Part shown: one piece after another, positions 1 to 8,204 of the stretch
How positions within the stretch are numbered: the first letter of the stretch is position 1
Layout of the letters: each line of letters starts with the position of its first letter
Assembly: GCA_963848955.1 (NCBI GenBank)
Contig: CAWKFQ010000024.1
Span: 389,038-453,037 of the forward strand
Length of the DNA: 64,000 bases
Direction: 5' to 3'
Source: DASUPK01 sp963848955
Lineage (GTDB): Bacteria; Actinomycetota; Thermoleophilia; Solirubrobacterales; 70-9
The notes under the pieces: generated by a model
Seen by the model: only the letters and a program-made list of their open reading frames with translations
What the model was told of the DNA's origin: nothing
Databases searched by the model: none
Position numbers and translations under genes: made by a program

Positions 1-323
1 TGGGGCACGCGATCGAGACAGCGACGGGGTACTCGCGCTATCGGCACGGTGAGGCGGTCGGCCTCGGCCTTCTGGCAGCCCTGCGCCTCTCGGGCGCCGA
101 TGACCTCCGCACCGAGGTCGAGGGGCTGCTCGCCTCCCATGGCCTGCCCGTCTCCCTCGACTCGGCGGTCTCGGTCGACGACGTCGTCGAGGCGATCGGC
201 CGCGACAAGAAGCGGACAAGCGAGGGCCTCGGCTTCGTGCTCATCGAGCGGCCCGGAGAGCCGCGCTGGGGAGAGTCGGTGGACCCCAATAGGGTCCGCG
301 CGGCCGTGGAGGAGCTCCGGTGA
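1..323 (+). CDS. aroB: 3-dehydroquinate synthase, C-terminal part (cut by window start)
   Basis: This is the last ~106 codons of AroB, which converts DAHP to 3-dehydroquinate in the shikimate pathway. The reading frame enters with GHAIE, followed by a HGEAVGLG segment whose His is a zinc ligand in the family. The TGA stop overlaps the GTG start of the dehydratase gene (GTGA), so the two consecutive pathway steps are translationally coupled. The N-terminal NAD-binding half lies outside the window. Confidence 0.93.
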   Translation, partial: GHAIETATGYSRYRHGEAVGLGLLAALRLSGADDLRTEVEGLLASHGLPVSLDSAVSVDDVVEAIGRDKKRTSEGLGFVLIERPGEPRWGESVDPNRVRAAVEELR

Positions 324-778
324 GCCCGACGACCCGCAACCGCGTCGAGGTGCTGCACGGGGTCAACCTCGACATGCTCGGCAGCCGCGACAAGGACATC
401 TACGGCGACTTCACCCTGCCGGAGCTGGAGGTGAGGATCAAGCGATTCGCCCGTGACCTGGAGCTTGAGGCCTTCTTCTTCCAGACGAACTCGGAGGGCG
501 AGTTCGTCGAGCACCTGCACCGGCTGCCGGATATCGCCGACGCCGCGATCGTCAACGCCGGCGCCTGGACCCACTACTCGTGGGCGATCCGCGATGCTCT
601 CGATCTGACCGGGATCCCGACCGTGGAAGTCCACCTCTCCGACATCAGCAAGCGCGAGGAGTGGCGCCGCCATTCCGTGTTCGAGGGCCTGGAAGTCGTA
701 GTCGGCCAGGTCTACGGCAAGGGACCGGACGGCTACCACGAGGCCCTGGAGCTGATCGCGAAGAGGTTGGGCGTATGA
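320..778 (+). CDS. aroQ: 3-dehydroquinate dehydratase, type II
   Basis: AroQ dehydrates 3-dehydroquinate to 3-dehydroshikimate. The 152-residue length fits the dodecameric type II family. Arg23 and Tyr28 in the lid loop (GSRDKDIYG), Asn79 (VNAGAWTH), His85 and the VEVHLSDISKRE segment match the active site. The first motif is HGVN rather than the usual NGPN, so this is a divergent branch, but the catalytic Arg and Tyr are kept. GTG start overlaps the aroB stop, and the TGA overlaps the next ATG. Confidence 0.93.
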   Translation: MSPTTRNRVEVLHGVNLDMLGSRDKDIYGDFTLPELEVRIKRFARDLELEAFFFQTNSEGEFVEHLHRLPDIADAAIVNAGAWTHYSWAIRDALDLTGIPTVEVHLSDISKREEWRRHSVFEGLEVVVGQVYGKGPDGYHEALELIAKRLGV

Positions 779-1833
779 GCAGGGCCGACCGCCTGGTCGA
801 GCTGATCGCCGAACGCGAGCTCGATCAGCTCTTCGTCTCCGACCTGACGAACGTCCGCTACCTCTCCGGCTTCACGGGGACGAATGGCGCCTGCCTGGTC
901 GGCCGCGAGGAGAGGATCTTCTTCACCGATTTCCGCTACACGGAGCGCGCCGAGCGCGAGGTGGGGGAGGAGTGGGAGCGACCCGAGGCCGAGCGCGAGC
1001 TGGTGCCCCAGATCGCGGCTCGAATGCGCGGGAGGGTCGGCTTCGAGGACGCCAAGCTGAGCGTGCGGCAGCTCGCCCGCCTGGAGGCCGCGGTCGGGGA
1101 GGACGTCGACCTGGTCCCGGCGGGCGACCTCGTCGAGAGGCTTCGCGCCGTGAAGGAGCCGGAGGAGATCGAGCGGATGGCCGCCGCGTCCGAGCTCGCC
1201 GACGGGGTCTTCCAATGGACGATCGAGCGGGGCCTCGCCGGGCACACCGAGAGGGACGTCGCCCGCGCCTGCGAGGCGAGGATCCGCGAGCTCGGCGCGG
1301 AGCCCTCCTTTCCGCCGATCATCGCGGCCGGCGAGAACGGCGCCCTGCCGCATGCGGAGCCCGGCGACCGAGAGATCGGCCCGGGAGAGCTGGTGGTCTT
1401 CGACATGGGCGCGGAGCTCGACGGCTACTGCTCTGACGGCACCCGGACGTTCGCGACCGGCGATCCCGGGGAGGAGGCGCGTGAGGTCTACGACGTCGTG
1501 CTCGCCGCGCAGCTGGCCGCGCTCGCCGCGATCCGCGTCGGCGCCTCGGGCAAGGAGATCGATGCCGTGGCGCGCGAGATGATCGCCGAGGCGGGGCACG
1601 GGGACCATTTCGGGCACGGCCTCGGCCATGGAGTGGGGCTCGAGGTCCACGAGAGTCCCCGGCTCGCGACCACCTCCGAGGACGAGCTGCGCGAGGGCAA
1701 CGTCGTCACGGTCGAGCCCGGGATCTACCTCCCTGGCCGCTTCGGCGTTCGGATCGAGGACCTGGTGGTGGTGACGGGTGACGGGTATCGCAACCTGAGC
1801 GGCACCTCGAAGGAGCTCACGGTCCTCGACTGA
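775..1833 (+). CDS. Xaa-Pro aminopeptidase/dipeptidase (M24)
   Basis: A 352-residue M24 metallopeptidase that removes residues next to proline. Residues 1-125 form the creatinase-type N domain and 130-350 the pita-bread catalytic domain. All five dinuclear metal ligands are visible: Asp210, Asp221, His285, Glu314 and Glu328. It starts in an ATGA overlap with aroQ. In many Actinomycetota this gene is directly followed by efp. Here a 3.3 kb block separates them. PepP and PepQ cannot be told apart from the sequence alone. Confidence 0.93.
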   Translation: MSRADRLVELIAERELDQLFVSDLTNVRYLSGFTGTNGACLVGREERIFFTDFRYTERAEREVGEEWERPEAERELVPQIAARMRGRVGFEDAKLSVRQLARLEAAVGEDVDLVPAGDLVERLRAVKEPEEIERMAAASELADGVFQWTIERGLAGHTERDVARACEARIRELGAEPSFPPIIAAGENGALPHAEPGDREIGPGELVVFDMGAELDGYCSDGTRTFATGDPGEEAREVYDVVLAAQLAALAAIRVGASGKEIDAVAREMIAEAGHGDHFGHGLGHGVGLEVHESPRLATTSEDELREGNVVTVEPGIYLPGRFGVRIEDLVVVTGDGYRNLSGTSKELTVLD

Positions 1834-1913
1834 GGGTCAGCCGCGTCCAGGGGGCCGTCGCAGATGGTGCAGCGAGCGACTCCGACGTATGACGTCGCCG
1901 CGTATTGCTCTAC

Positions 1914-1979
1914 ACCTATTACTGCTCGGTGCCCGGTCATCGTCAGGCCGGCATGCAGGGAACGCTGACGGTCAAGTGA
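1914..1979 (+). pseudogene. Cupredoxin C-terminal remnant (type 1 copper motif)
   Basis: An open stretch of 21 codons before TGA reads TYYCSVPGHRQAGMQGTLTV plus Lys. Cys-x3-Gly-His-x4-Met is the C-terminal copper loop of small blue copper proteins and nitrite-reductase-like cupredoxins. An in-frame TGA at 1890 and only ~80 nt to the upstream gene leave no room for the rest of the domain. It overlaps antisense the apparent 3' end of the antiporter gene. I read it as the 3' scar of a deleted gene, although an assembly join could produce the same picture. Confidence 0.6.
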
Positions 1980-3241
1980 GGCCTGAGCTCGAAACCCGCA
2001 GCGACGGAACCTAGGCGGTCGCCGGCGCCTCGATCGGGCCCGCCACCGGCTCGCCGCCGCGCCTGATGCGCGCCGCCGAGCAGCGGGAAGATCAGCGTCG
2101 AGAGGATCGCGGCGCCGACCAGGCCGGCGGCCGTCGACGAGGTCATGTGCCCGGCCTCGATCGCCAGCGTGGTGATCGCCAAGACCAGGGGCAGCTCCGT
2201 GGCCGAGTAGACGGCGAGCGCCACCCTGTCGCGCAATCCGAGCTCGCTTCGATACAGCAGCAGGGCCGGGAGGCCGCGCACCACCAGGAAGAGGCCGAGG
2301 AACATCGGCACCTTGAGCAGGGCGGTGGCACTCGAGGTCAGGGCATCGAGATCGAAGGCCATCCCGCTGGTGATGAAGAAGAACGGGATCAGCAGGCCGT
2401 ACCCGACCGCGTACAGCTTGGAGTCGAAGACGGCCACCTCGCGGCCGCGCAGCGCGATCCGGGTGATCATGCCGGCCACGAACCCGCCAAGGAGCAGGTC
2501 GAGGCCGAGCTGAGCCGCCAGGGCGACGAGCGCGAAGACGAGCACCACAGCGAGCCGGACGGCGAGCTGGCTGGAGGTCTCGAAGGTCCTCTCGACCAGC
2601 GGCCATCCCCTCCACGCGGAGCGCACGGCGAGCAGTCCCGTGATCACGGCCAGGGCGATGAAGAGGACCAGGATCGCGGCCTCGTGGAGCGGATGGCCGG
2701 TGGAGAGGATCAGCGTCACCAGCAGAATCGGGCCGAACTCCCCGATCCCCCCCGCGCCGAGCAGGTAGGTGCCGAAGCGGGTGCGCATCTCACCGGCATC
2801 GCTGAGGATCGGGATCAGCGTCCCGATCGCAGTCGTCGCCATCGCGGAGCCCGTGTAGAGGTACGAGAGGATCACTCCCGCCGCCGCGAGCACTCCGCCG
2901 ATCCCGTAGGCGAGCACCAGTGAGAGCCCCCAACCGACGGCGCCCAACTCGAGCGGCCGGCCCTTGATCCGGTCGAAGTCGATCTCGTAGCCGGCGAAGA
3001 AGAAGAGCATCCCCAGGCCGAGGTCGCCGAGGAGCGAGGTGGTGGGGTCGAGCGCGGCGATGTCGAATCCCTGCGGTCCGATGATGATCCCGAGCACGAG
3101 CTCCACGACCACCACCGGGATCGCCAGCCGCGGGGAGACGGCGAGCACGATCATCCCGGCGAGCGCCGCCGCGATAACGATGACGAGAGCGGACGTCTCG
3201 TCGACGCCGGCCGCCACCGTCCCTAGCGGCAACTGAGCCAT
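1943..3241 (-). CDS. Cation:proton antiporter (CPA2/KefB type)
   Basis: A polytopic membrane protein with about 11-12 hydrophobic segments. It contains LVLGIIIGPQG and FFFAGYEIDFDRI early and SGMAFDLDALTS in the second half, as in KefB/NapA-type Na+(K+)/H+ exchangers. There is no TrkA-N domain. The last ~45 residues look out of frame: a one-base shift near 2075 would give an Arg-Gly-rich tail ending at a stop at 2011-2013, which would remove the overlap with the cupredoxin remnant. No Shine-Dalgarno is seen; a TAGAGT box precedes the start. Confidence 0.85.
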   Translation of the reverse strand: MAQLPLGTVAAGVDETSALVIVIAAALAGMIVLAVSPRLAIPVVVVELVLGIIIGPQGFDIAALDPTTSLLGDLGLGMLFFFAGYEIDFDRIKGRPLELGAVGWGLSLVLAYGIGGVLAAAGVILSYLYTGSAMATTAIGTLIPILSDAGEMRTRFGTYLLGAGGIGEFGPILLVTLILSTGHPLHEAAILVLFIALAVITGLLAVRSAWRGWPLVERTFETSSQLAVRLAVVLVFALVALAAQLGLDLLLGGFVAGMITRIALRGREVAVFDSKLYAVGYGLLIPFFFITSGMAFDLDALTSSATALLKVPMFLGLFLVVRGLPALLLYRSELGLRDRVALAVYSATELPLVLAITTLAIEAGHMTSSTAAGLVGAAILSTLIFPLLGGAHQARRRAGGGPDRGAGDRLGSVAAGFELRPHLTVSVPCMPA

Positions 3242-3254
3242 CGGCGAGACTCTA
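3242..3254 (-). promoter_or_regulatory. Leaderless-type -10 box for the antiporter
   Basis: TAGAGT at 3249-3254 (reverse strand), then exactly 7 nt, then ATG. No ribosome binding site lies between. Confidence 0.45.
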
Positions 3255-3274
3255 AGCCGGGTACCGGCTCGATC

Positions 3275-4479
3275 TCAAGTCGTCGGCTGCGCTTCCGGGG
3301 CGGCGTCTCCGTGGCGGACCTCGGCGCGGTTCTCGCCGTAGCGCCGCGTCTCCAAGGCGATCATCGTCCAGAGCAGGACGTTGATCAGCGCGAGCATCAC
3401 CAGCGCCGAGAGCTCGAGCGCGGCCGGATAGATCGCGAAGAGCAGCAGCGCCATGCCGAGCCGATGCCGGTTGATCGTCCGAACGTGCCGATAGCGGAAC
3501 GCGACCAGGCCCAGCAGGTAGACGGCGACGCCTCCGACCAGCGCGAACGCGGGAACGTCTTCGAGTGGATCCGTCGGGTGGCCGATGGCCTTCTTCAGGC
3601 CCAGCGCCAGCAGGATGATCCCGGCGACGAGCAGGAAGTGGATGTAGGAGTAGGAGTCGCGGGCGAGCTCGTTTCGAGCCTTGCCCTCAGGCGCTCGCGC
3701 CAGGCGCCGAGCCGAGACCAGGGCCACGATGTCGAAGTAGGTCCACCAGAGCGCGGCCACCACGCCGATGCCCAATCCCGCCGCCGCTGCGATTCCCCAG
3801 GTCAGCTGCGATCCGGCGCCGAGTCCGATCGCGACGATCGACTCTCCGAGGGCGATGATCACGATCAGGCCGTGCCGCTCGGCGAAGTGGCCGGGCACCA
3901 GGTGCCAGCCCTCCGATCCGAACAGGTACGGCTCGGCCATGTCGAGAACGAGGGCGAGTCCCCAGACGGCCGCCTGCGGACCGGGGTCGAGGAACGAGCC
4001 CGTGATCAGCAGCGAGATGCCGATCGCCGTCCCGACCCCGAGGCCGGTCACGGAGCGCCGGAAGCTGGGGTCGTCGCGGCCGGCGAGCCCCAGCAGGAAG
4101 ACCTGCGCGATCCGAACCGCACCGTAGGCGACGGCGAACTCGGTCGCCAGGCCGCCGAATGCCTCGGGGATGCAGATCGAGGCGATCAGGAAGCCGGCCA
4201 TCGCGGCGAAGAGCGCGATCCGGACGCCGCCCTCCTCGGGGTCGATGACGCTGGTCAGCCAGGCATAGCCGACCCATGACCACCAGAGCAGCGCGAGGAT
4301 CGAGCAATGCCCTGGCCGAGGCCGCGTCCAGGTCGGTGTGCTCGCGACATCAGCGCCGTGCACTGCGTGAGCGCCAGGACGAAGACGAGGTCGAAGAAGA
4401 GCTCGAGCGGCAGCACCCGGTCCTCCTGCCTCAGGGAGGCCCCAAGCCGCAGTCGCTGTGTCTCGCTGTCCGTCGCCAC
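3275..4479 (-). CDS. Low temperature requirement protein A (LtrA) family, frameshifted
   Basis: A membrane protein of ~400 residues in the LtrA family, whose function is unknown. The N-terminus (GTG at 4479) carries LPLELFFDLVFVLALTQ, the family hallmark. After a frame change near 4300-4345 the protein continues with LALLWWSWVGYAWLTSVIDPEE, then HFAERHGLIVIIALGESIVAIG and about nine further membrane segments. The shift breaks an otherwise well-conserved protein, so a sequence error is likelier than decay. The long open frame upstream of 4479 in the second frame has no LtrA similarity and is spurious. Confidence 0.8.
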
Positions 4480-4578
4480 GGCGTTCCGCGCAGTATCTCG
4501 CGGTCGCCCGGCGGCCGGTCGTTCCGGGAGGCGTCACAGTCCCAGGTAGCAGTCGGGTATCGACCGCAGTACAACGGC

Positions 4579-4591
4579 TAGGAGCGACAAC
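4579..4591 (+). promoter_or_regulatory. TAGGAG box before DUF4126 gene
   Basis: TAGGAG at 4579-4584 followed by 7 nt and GTG. It fits the leaderless pattern seen elsewhere but also contains GGAG, so it could instead act as a ribosome binding site. Confidence 0.3.
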
Positions 4592-5131
4592 GTGAGGACA
4601 TCGTCCAAGAGGCACATTCAGAAACGGTTCCGGAAGCGTGCGAGATACTCTGGCGCGCGTCGCGCCGTGAGGAGGTGGCGAGGGACCTCGTGGCAGGATG
4701 CGCTCGGCGGCAGCCTGTTGCTTGGAGCCGCGTCGGGCCTGCGCGGCCAGATCGGTGTGGCGGTCATCGCGGTTCGCTCGGACCCCTCTCTGCCTCCGAT
4801 ACTCCGGCAACCGTGGAGCAGGCGGGTGTTGGTGGCGGCGGCGGTTGGCGAGCTGATCGCCGACAAGTTGCCGAGCACCCCGAGCAGGCTCGAGCCGCAG
4901 GGGATCGTCGGCCGACTCGTCCTGGGGGCGCTGGCAGCCGGGCTCTTCGCCCAGACTCGGCAAGCACCTTGGCTTCCTGCCTCCGGTATCGGGGCGGCGA
5001 GCGCAATTGTGGCCGCAAAGATCGGCCACGACGTACGGGCCCAACTGGCCAAGCAGGTGCCCGACCCTGCCGTGGCAGTCGTCGAAGACACCGTCGCACT
5101 CAGCCTGGCCACTGAGGGAGCCGCGCGGTGA
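4592..5131 (+). CDS. DUF4126-like membrane protein
   Basis: A predicted protein of 179 residues. After a basic N-terminus it has LGGSLLLGAASGLRGQIGVAV, then GELIADKLPSTPSRLEP and GRLVLGALAAGLFA. The Asp-Lys-Leu-Pro and Pro-Ser-Arg pattern between membrane segments resembles DUF4126 proteins, whose role is unknown. The first ~27 residues are Arg-rich and may not be translated; a start nearer 4673 is possible. It is transcribed divergently from the LtrA-like gene and lies just upstream of efp. Confidence 0.65.
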   Translation: MRTSSKRHIQKRFRKRARYSGARRAVRRWRGTSWQDALGGSLLLGAASGLRGQIGVAVIAVRSDPSLPPILRQPWSRRVLVAAAVGELIADKLPSTPSRLEPQGIVGRLVLGALAAGLFAQTRQAPWLPASGIGAASAIVAAKIGHDVRAQLAKQVPDPAVAVVEDTVALSLATEGAAR

Positions 5132-5174
5132 TTGGGTACTGAAGGTGCGTCCCCTGTCGTCGTGGCCCGGCGGC

Positions 5175-5189
5175 TAGCCTTTCCTGGCC
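5175..5189 (+). promoter_or_regulatory. Leaderless-type -10 box for efp
   Basis: TAGCCT at 5175-5180, then 9 nt to the GTG at 5190. No Shine-Dalgarno is visible. This would give efp its own promoter after separation from the upstream peptidase gene. Confidence 0.4.
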
Positions 5190-5750
5190 GTGATCTAGAC
5201 CAACCAGTTCAAGAACGGAACGCACATCGATGTCGACGGGACCGTCTTCCGGATCGTCGAGTTCCAGCACGTCAAGCCGGGCAAGGGCGGCGCGTTCGTG
5301 CGCTCGAAGCTGAAGCGGGTCGACGACGGCGCCGTGATCGACAAGACCTTCAAGGCCGGTGAGAAGTTCCGGCCGGTTCGCACCGAGACCCGCAAGATGC
5401 AGTTCCTCTACGACTCGGGCGAAGCAGCTGTCTTCATGGACAACCAGAGCTACGACCAGGTGGAGATCCCGAATTCCGTGGTCGCGGACGCCCTGCGCTG
5501 GGTCCCGGCCAACTCGGACGTCGACCTGCTCTTCGTGGACGAGCGACCGGCGGGCGCCCAACCGCCGACCGCGGTCGAGCTGGCCGTGACCCAGACGGAT
5601 CCGGGGCTCAAGGGCGACACCGCTTCGGGAGGCGGGACCAAGCCGGCGACGCTGGAGACCGGTGTCGTGGTTCAGGTTCCCCTCTTCATCGAGGAGGGCG
5701 AGAGGGTCAGGGTCGACACCCGCAGCGGCGAGTACGTGTCGCGTGCGTAG
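5190..5750 (+). CDS. efp: Elongation factor P (in-frame TAG at codon 3)
   Basis: EF-P relieves ribosome stalling at polyproline stretches. Homology starts at GTG 5190: Val-Ile, then TAG at 5196-5198, then TNQFKNGTHIDVDG and on through all three domains to a total of 186 codons. The KOW-like domain I carries HVKPGKGGAFVRSK with the tip Lys at residue 32. Without reading through the TAG, the first usable start is GTG 5298, which would delete most of domain I including that lysine. A TCG to TAG single-base change explains the break. nusB follows with an 8 nt overlap. Confidence 0.85.
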
Positions 5751-6123
5751 GTCGGACCAGAGAAGAGACGCAGTCTTCGCGCTCTACCAGCACGAGGTGA
5801 CCGGCAGACCGCTCGGAGAGCTCCTCGGGGAGGCCAAGCCATTCACCCGGGAGCTCGCGGAGCAGGTGGAGGCGAACCGCGATGAGTTGGATGACCTGAT
5901 CTCGCGCCATTCCCAGAACTGGTCGCTGGAGCGGATCGCGCCCCTGGAGCGGAGCATCATGCGCACCGCCCTCTACGAGGCCCTCCACAGCGACGACGTC
6001 CCGGTCGAGGTCGCGATCGACGAGGCGGTCGAGCTCGCGAAGGAGTACTGCGGCGCGGACGCGCCGGGGTTCGTCAACGGAGTTCTCGGGGCCGCCCTGG
6101 AAGAGAGGGGCGCCGTCGACTGA
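5743..6123 (+). CDS. nusB: Transcription antitermination protein NusB
   Basis: A 126-residue all-helical protein that binds boxA RNA with NusE/S10 in rRNA antitermination. It begins RRSDQRRDAVFALYQHEVTG and carries RIAPLERSIMRTALYE and VPVEVAIDEAVELAKEY, the conserved NusB helices. The GTG start overlaps the efp stop by 8 nt, and its TGA overlaps the ATG of the following phosphatase gene (TGATG), so the three genes form one tightly coupled unit. Confidence 0.92.
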   Translation: MRRSDQRRDAVFALYQHEVTGRPLGELLGEAKPFTRELAEQVEANRDELDDLISRHSQNWSLERIAPLERSIMRTALYEALHSDDVPVEVAIDEAVELAKEYCGADAPGFVNGVLGAALEERGAVD

Positions 6124-6905
6124 TGGCGGCCGCGCTCGAGGGCATCGAGGGGCTCCTCCTCGACCTGAGCGGCGTCCTCTACGTGCAGGATGAGGCGGTG
6201 CCCGGGGCCGCCGACGCCCTGGCGAAGCTGCGCGACGGCGGCATCCCGCTCCGCCTCGTCACCAACACGACGATGCGCCCGCGGCGCTCGATCCTGGAGC
6301 GCCTCCAGCGTCTCGGGATCGAGGCTGAGCCATCAGAGCTGCTGACGCCGGCGACCCTCGCGGTTCGGCGGTGCAAGGAGGCGGGGTACGAATCTGTCTC
6401 GCTGGTCGTGCTCGACGAGCTCCGCGAGGACCTGGAGGGCCTCGAGGAGGGCGAGGGATCCGTCGACGCGGTGATCATCGGCGACCTCGGGGAGGGCTGG
6501 GGCTACGGGATCCTGAACCGCGCCTTCCGGCAACTGATGGACGGGGCCGAGCTGATCGCCCTGCAGAAGAACCGCTACTGGGAGACGGCTGAGGGGCTCT
6601 CTCTCGATGCGGGGCCGTTCGTCTCGGCTCTCGAGTACGCGACCGGGCGGGAGGCTGAGGTCGTCGGCAAGCCCTCGGACGCCTTCTTCGAGCTCGCCCT
6701 CTCGGAGCTCGGTGTGCGCGCCGACCGGGCAGCGATGGTGGGCGACGACATCGAGGCGGATGTCGGCGGCGCGATGGATGCGGGTCTCGCCGGAATCCTG
6801 GTCAGAACCGGCAAGTACCGGGAGGACCTGGTACGGAAAAGTGGAATTGAGCCCACCTCGACGGTTGACTCGATCGCCGACGTGCCCGATCTGCTCTCGA
6901 TCTGA
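6123..6905 (+). CDS. HAD-IIA family phosphatase (LHPP/NagD-like)
   Basis: A 260-residue HAD hydrolase. Motif I is LLLDLSGVLY, with Ser replacing the second Asp, as in mammalian LHPP (phospholysine/phosphohistidine inorganic pyrophosphate phosphatase). Motif II is LVTNTT, motif III the Lys of VVGKPSDAFF, and motif IV MVGDDIEADVGGA. The cap domain between motifs II and III is the C2 type. The exact substrate cannot be predicted. It overlaps nusB by one base. Confidence 0.85.
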   Translation: MAAALEGIEGLLLDLSGVLYVQDEAVPGAADALAKLRDGGIPLRLVTNTTMRPRRSILERLQRLGIEAEPSELLTPATLAVRRCKEAGYESVSLVVLDELREDLEGLEEGEGSVDAVIIGDLGEGWGYGILNRAFRQLMDGAELIALQKNRYWETAEGLSLDAGPFVSALEYATGREAEVVGKPSDAFFELALSELGVRADRAAMVGDDIEADVGGAMDAGLAGILVRTGKYREDLVRKSGIEPTSTVDSIADVPDLLSI

Positions 6906-7100
6906 CGATCCGTAGTTTTCCGGCGCTCTCTGCGCACAATTGCCGATGAACCTGAGGGCATGAAGTTGCATGCTCCCGACGCCAAGCGGAGGAGGGTTCT
7001 GGACGAATGTCCACCCGGCGGATTTCGGACGTACCGGAGGTCGAGCTCACGAGACGCGTCTCCGACCAGTGGGCACGCCCGATCAACTACCGTGACGGCG

Positions 7101-7289
7101 ATGGAGGCCAGGACCCCGGATCTGGAAGCGATAACGGCTCGGCTGGAACGGATAGCGCAGGAGCTCGAAGCCGGTCCGGGCGAGGAGCGCGGCGCGGAGC
7201 TGGTGCGGGAGGCCTCCGAATCCGCGGCGGAGGCAGGGAGAGCGGTGGAAGCCGCGCTGAGGGCCGCGACGGATACGTCGTCGCCCTGA
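7101..7289 (+). CDS. Small coiled-coil protein, exonuclease VII small subunit-like
   Basis: A 62-residue, Glu/Ala-rich helical protein (or 65 residues from GTG 7092). It contains LEAITARLERIAQELEAG and a later ERGAELVREA segment, a pattern close to XseB, the small subunit of exonuclease VII. Position supports this: xseB commonly sits just before ispA and dxs. The large subunit gene xseA, which usually precedes xseB, is absent and only ~190 nt separate this ORF from the phosphatase gene. The assignment is tentative; it may be a functionally different helical protein. Confidence 0.5.
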   Translation: MEARTPDLEAITARLERIAQELEAGPGEERGAELVREASESAAEAGRAVEAALRAATDTSSP

Positions 7290-7297
7290 ACAGGGCC

Positions 7298-8204
7298 ATG
7301 AGCGAGTACCCCGACGACCTGCGAGAGCAGGTCGAGAACTATCTGGAGGCGATTCGGTTCTCACAGATCCCGCCGACCGAGGGCCTCGAGGAGGCGATGC
7401 GCTACTCGCTGCTCGCGGGGGGGAAGAGGATCCGCCCAGTGCTCGCGCTCGCGACGGCGCGGTCGATCGGCCTCGACCCCGAGCGCGTGCTTCCCGCAGC
7501 CGCGGCGCTCGAGCTGATCCACACTTACTCCCTGATCCACGACGACCTGCCGGCGATGGACGACGACGAGCTGCGACGGGGGATGCCGACGGCACACGTC
7601 AAGTTCGGTGAGAACGTCGCCATCCTCGCCGGCGACGCTCTCTTCGCCGAGGCGATGCACCTGTTCACCGAGGAGCAGACGGGGCACCCGGCGGCGGTGC
7701 TCGCCGCGCTCAGGGAGCTGGTCACGGCCGCGGGAGTGGGGGGCATGGTGGGCGGTCAGTACATCGACGTGACCGAGTTCGATGCCGCCGCCAGGGGTCG
7801 ACTGGGAGGCGGCGGTCAACCTCAACGCCTCGCGGCTACGGGAAATGCACTCGCTCAAGACCGGCCGCCTGATCGCCGCCAGCGTGTCGGTTGTGCTGAT
7901 CCTCGGCGAGGTGCCCGAAGCTGAGACAATTCCGTACCGGCGTTTCGCCGATGAGCTCGGGGTGTTGTTCCAAATCGTCGACGACATACTCGACGTGACG
8001 GGCTCCGATGAGGAGCTCGGCAAGCCGAGCGGCAGCGACGAGAGGCACGGAAAGCTCACGTATGTGAGTGCGTATGGACTGGAAGAAGCGCGCGAGCTAG
8101 CCTCCGAGTCGCATCAGAAGGCTCGTGCGGCGCTCGATGGGGCACGGCCCCGCACAGATGACTTGATCCGGATAACCGACTTCATTCACACGCGACACAC
8201 CTGA
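7298..8204 (+). CDS. ispA: Polyprenyl (geranylgeranyl/farnesyl) diphosphate synthase, frameshifted
   Basis: A trans-isoprenyl diphosphate synthase of ~300 residues that extends allylic diphosphates with IPP. The first Asp-rich motif is HDDLPAMDDDELRRG and the second FQIVDDILDVTG; GGKRIRP and HSLKTGRL are the other substrate-binding segments. The frame changes by one base near 7785-7795, just after MVGGQYIDVTEF, within a GCC/CAGG run. The remainder is read from the frame of 7782-8204. Its TGA overlaps the dxs ATG. The chain length of the product is not determined here. Confidence 0.85.

Noticed and set aside
4480..5044. N-terminal extension of the LtrA-like reading frame to 5044
   Set aside because: It is antisense to the DUF4126-like gene, shows no LtrA similarity, and the true N-terminus is found in another frame from 4479.
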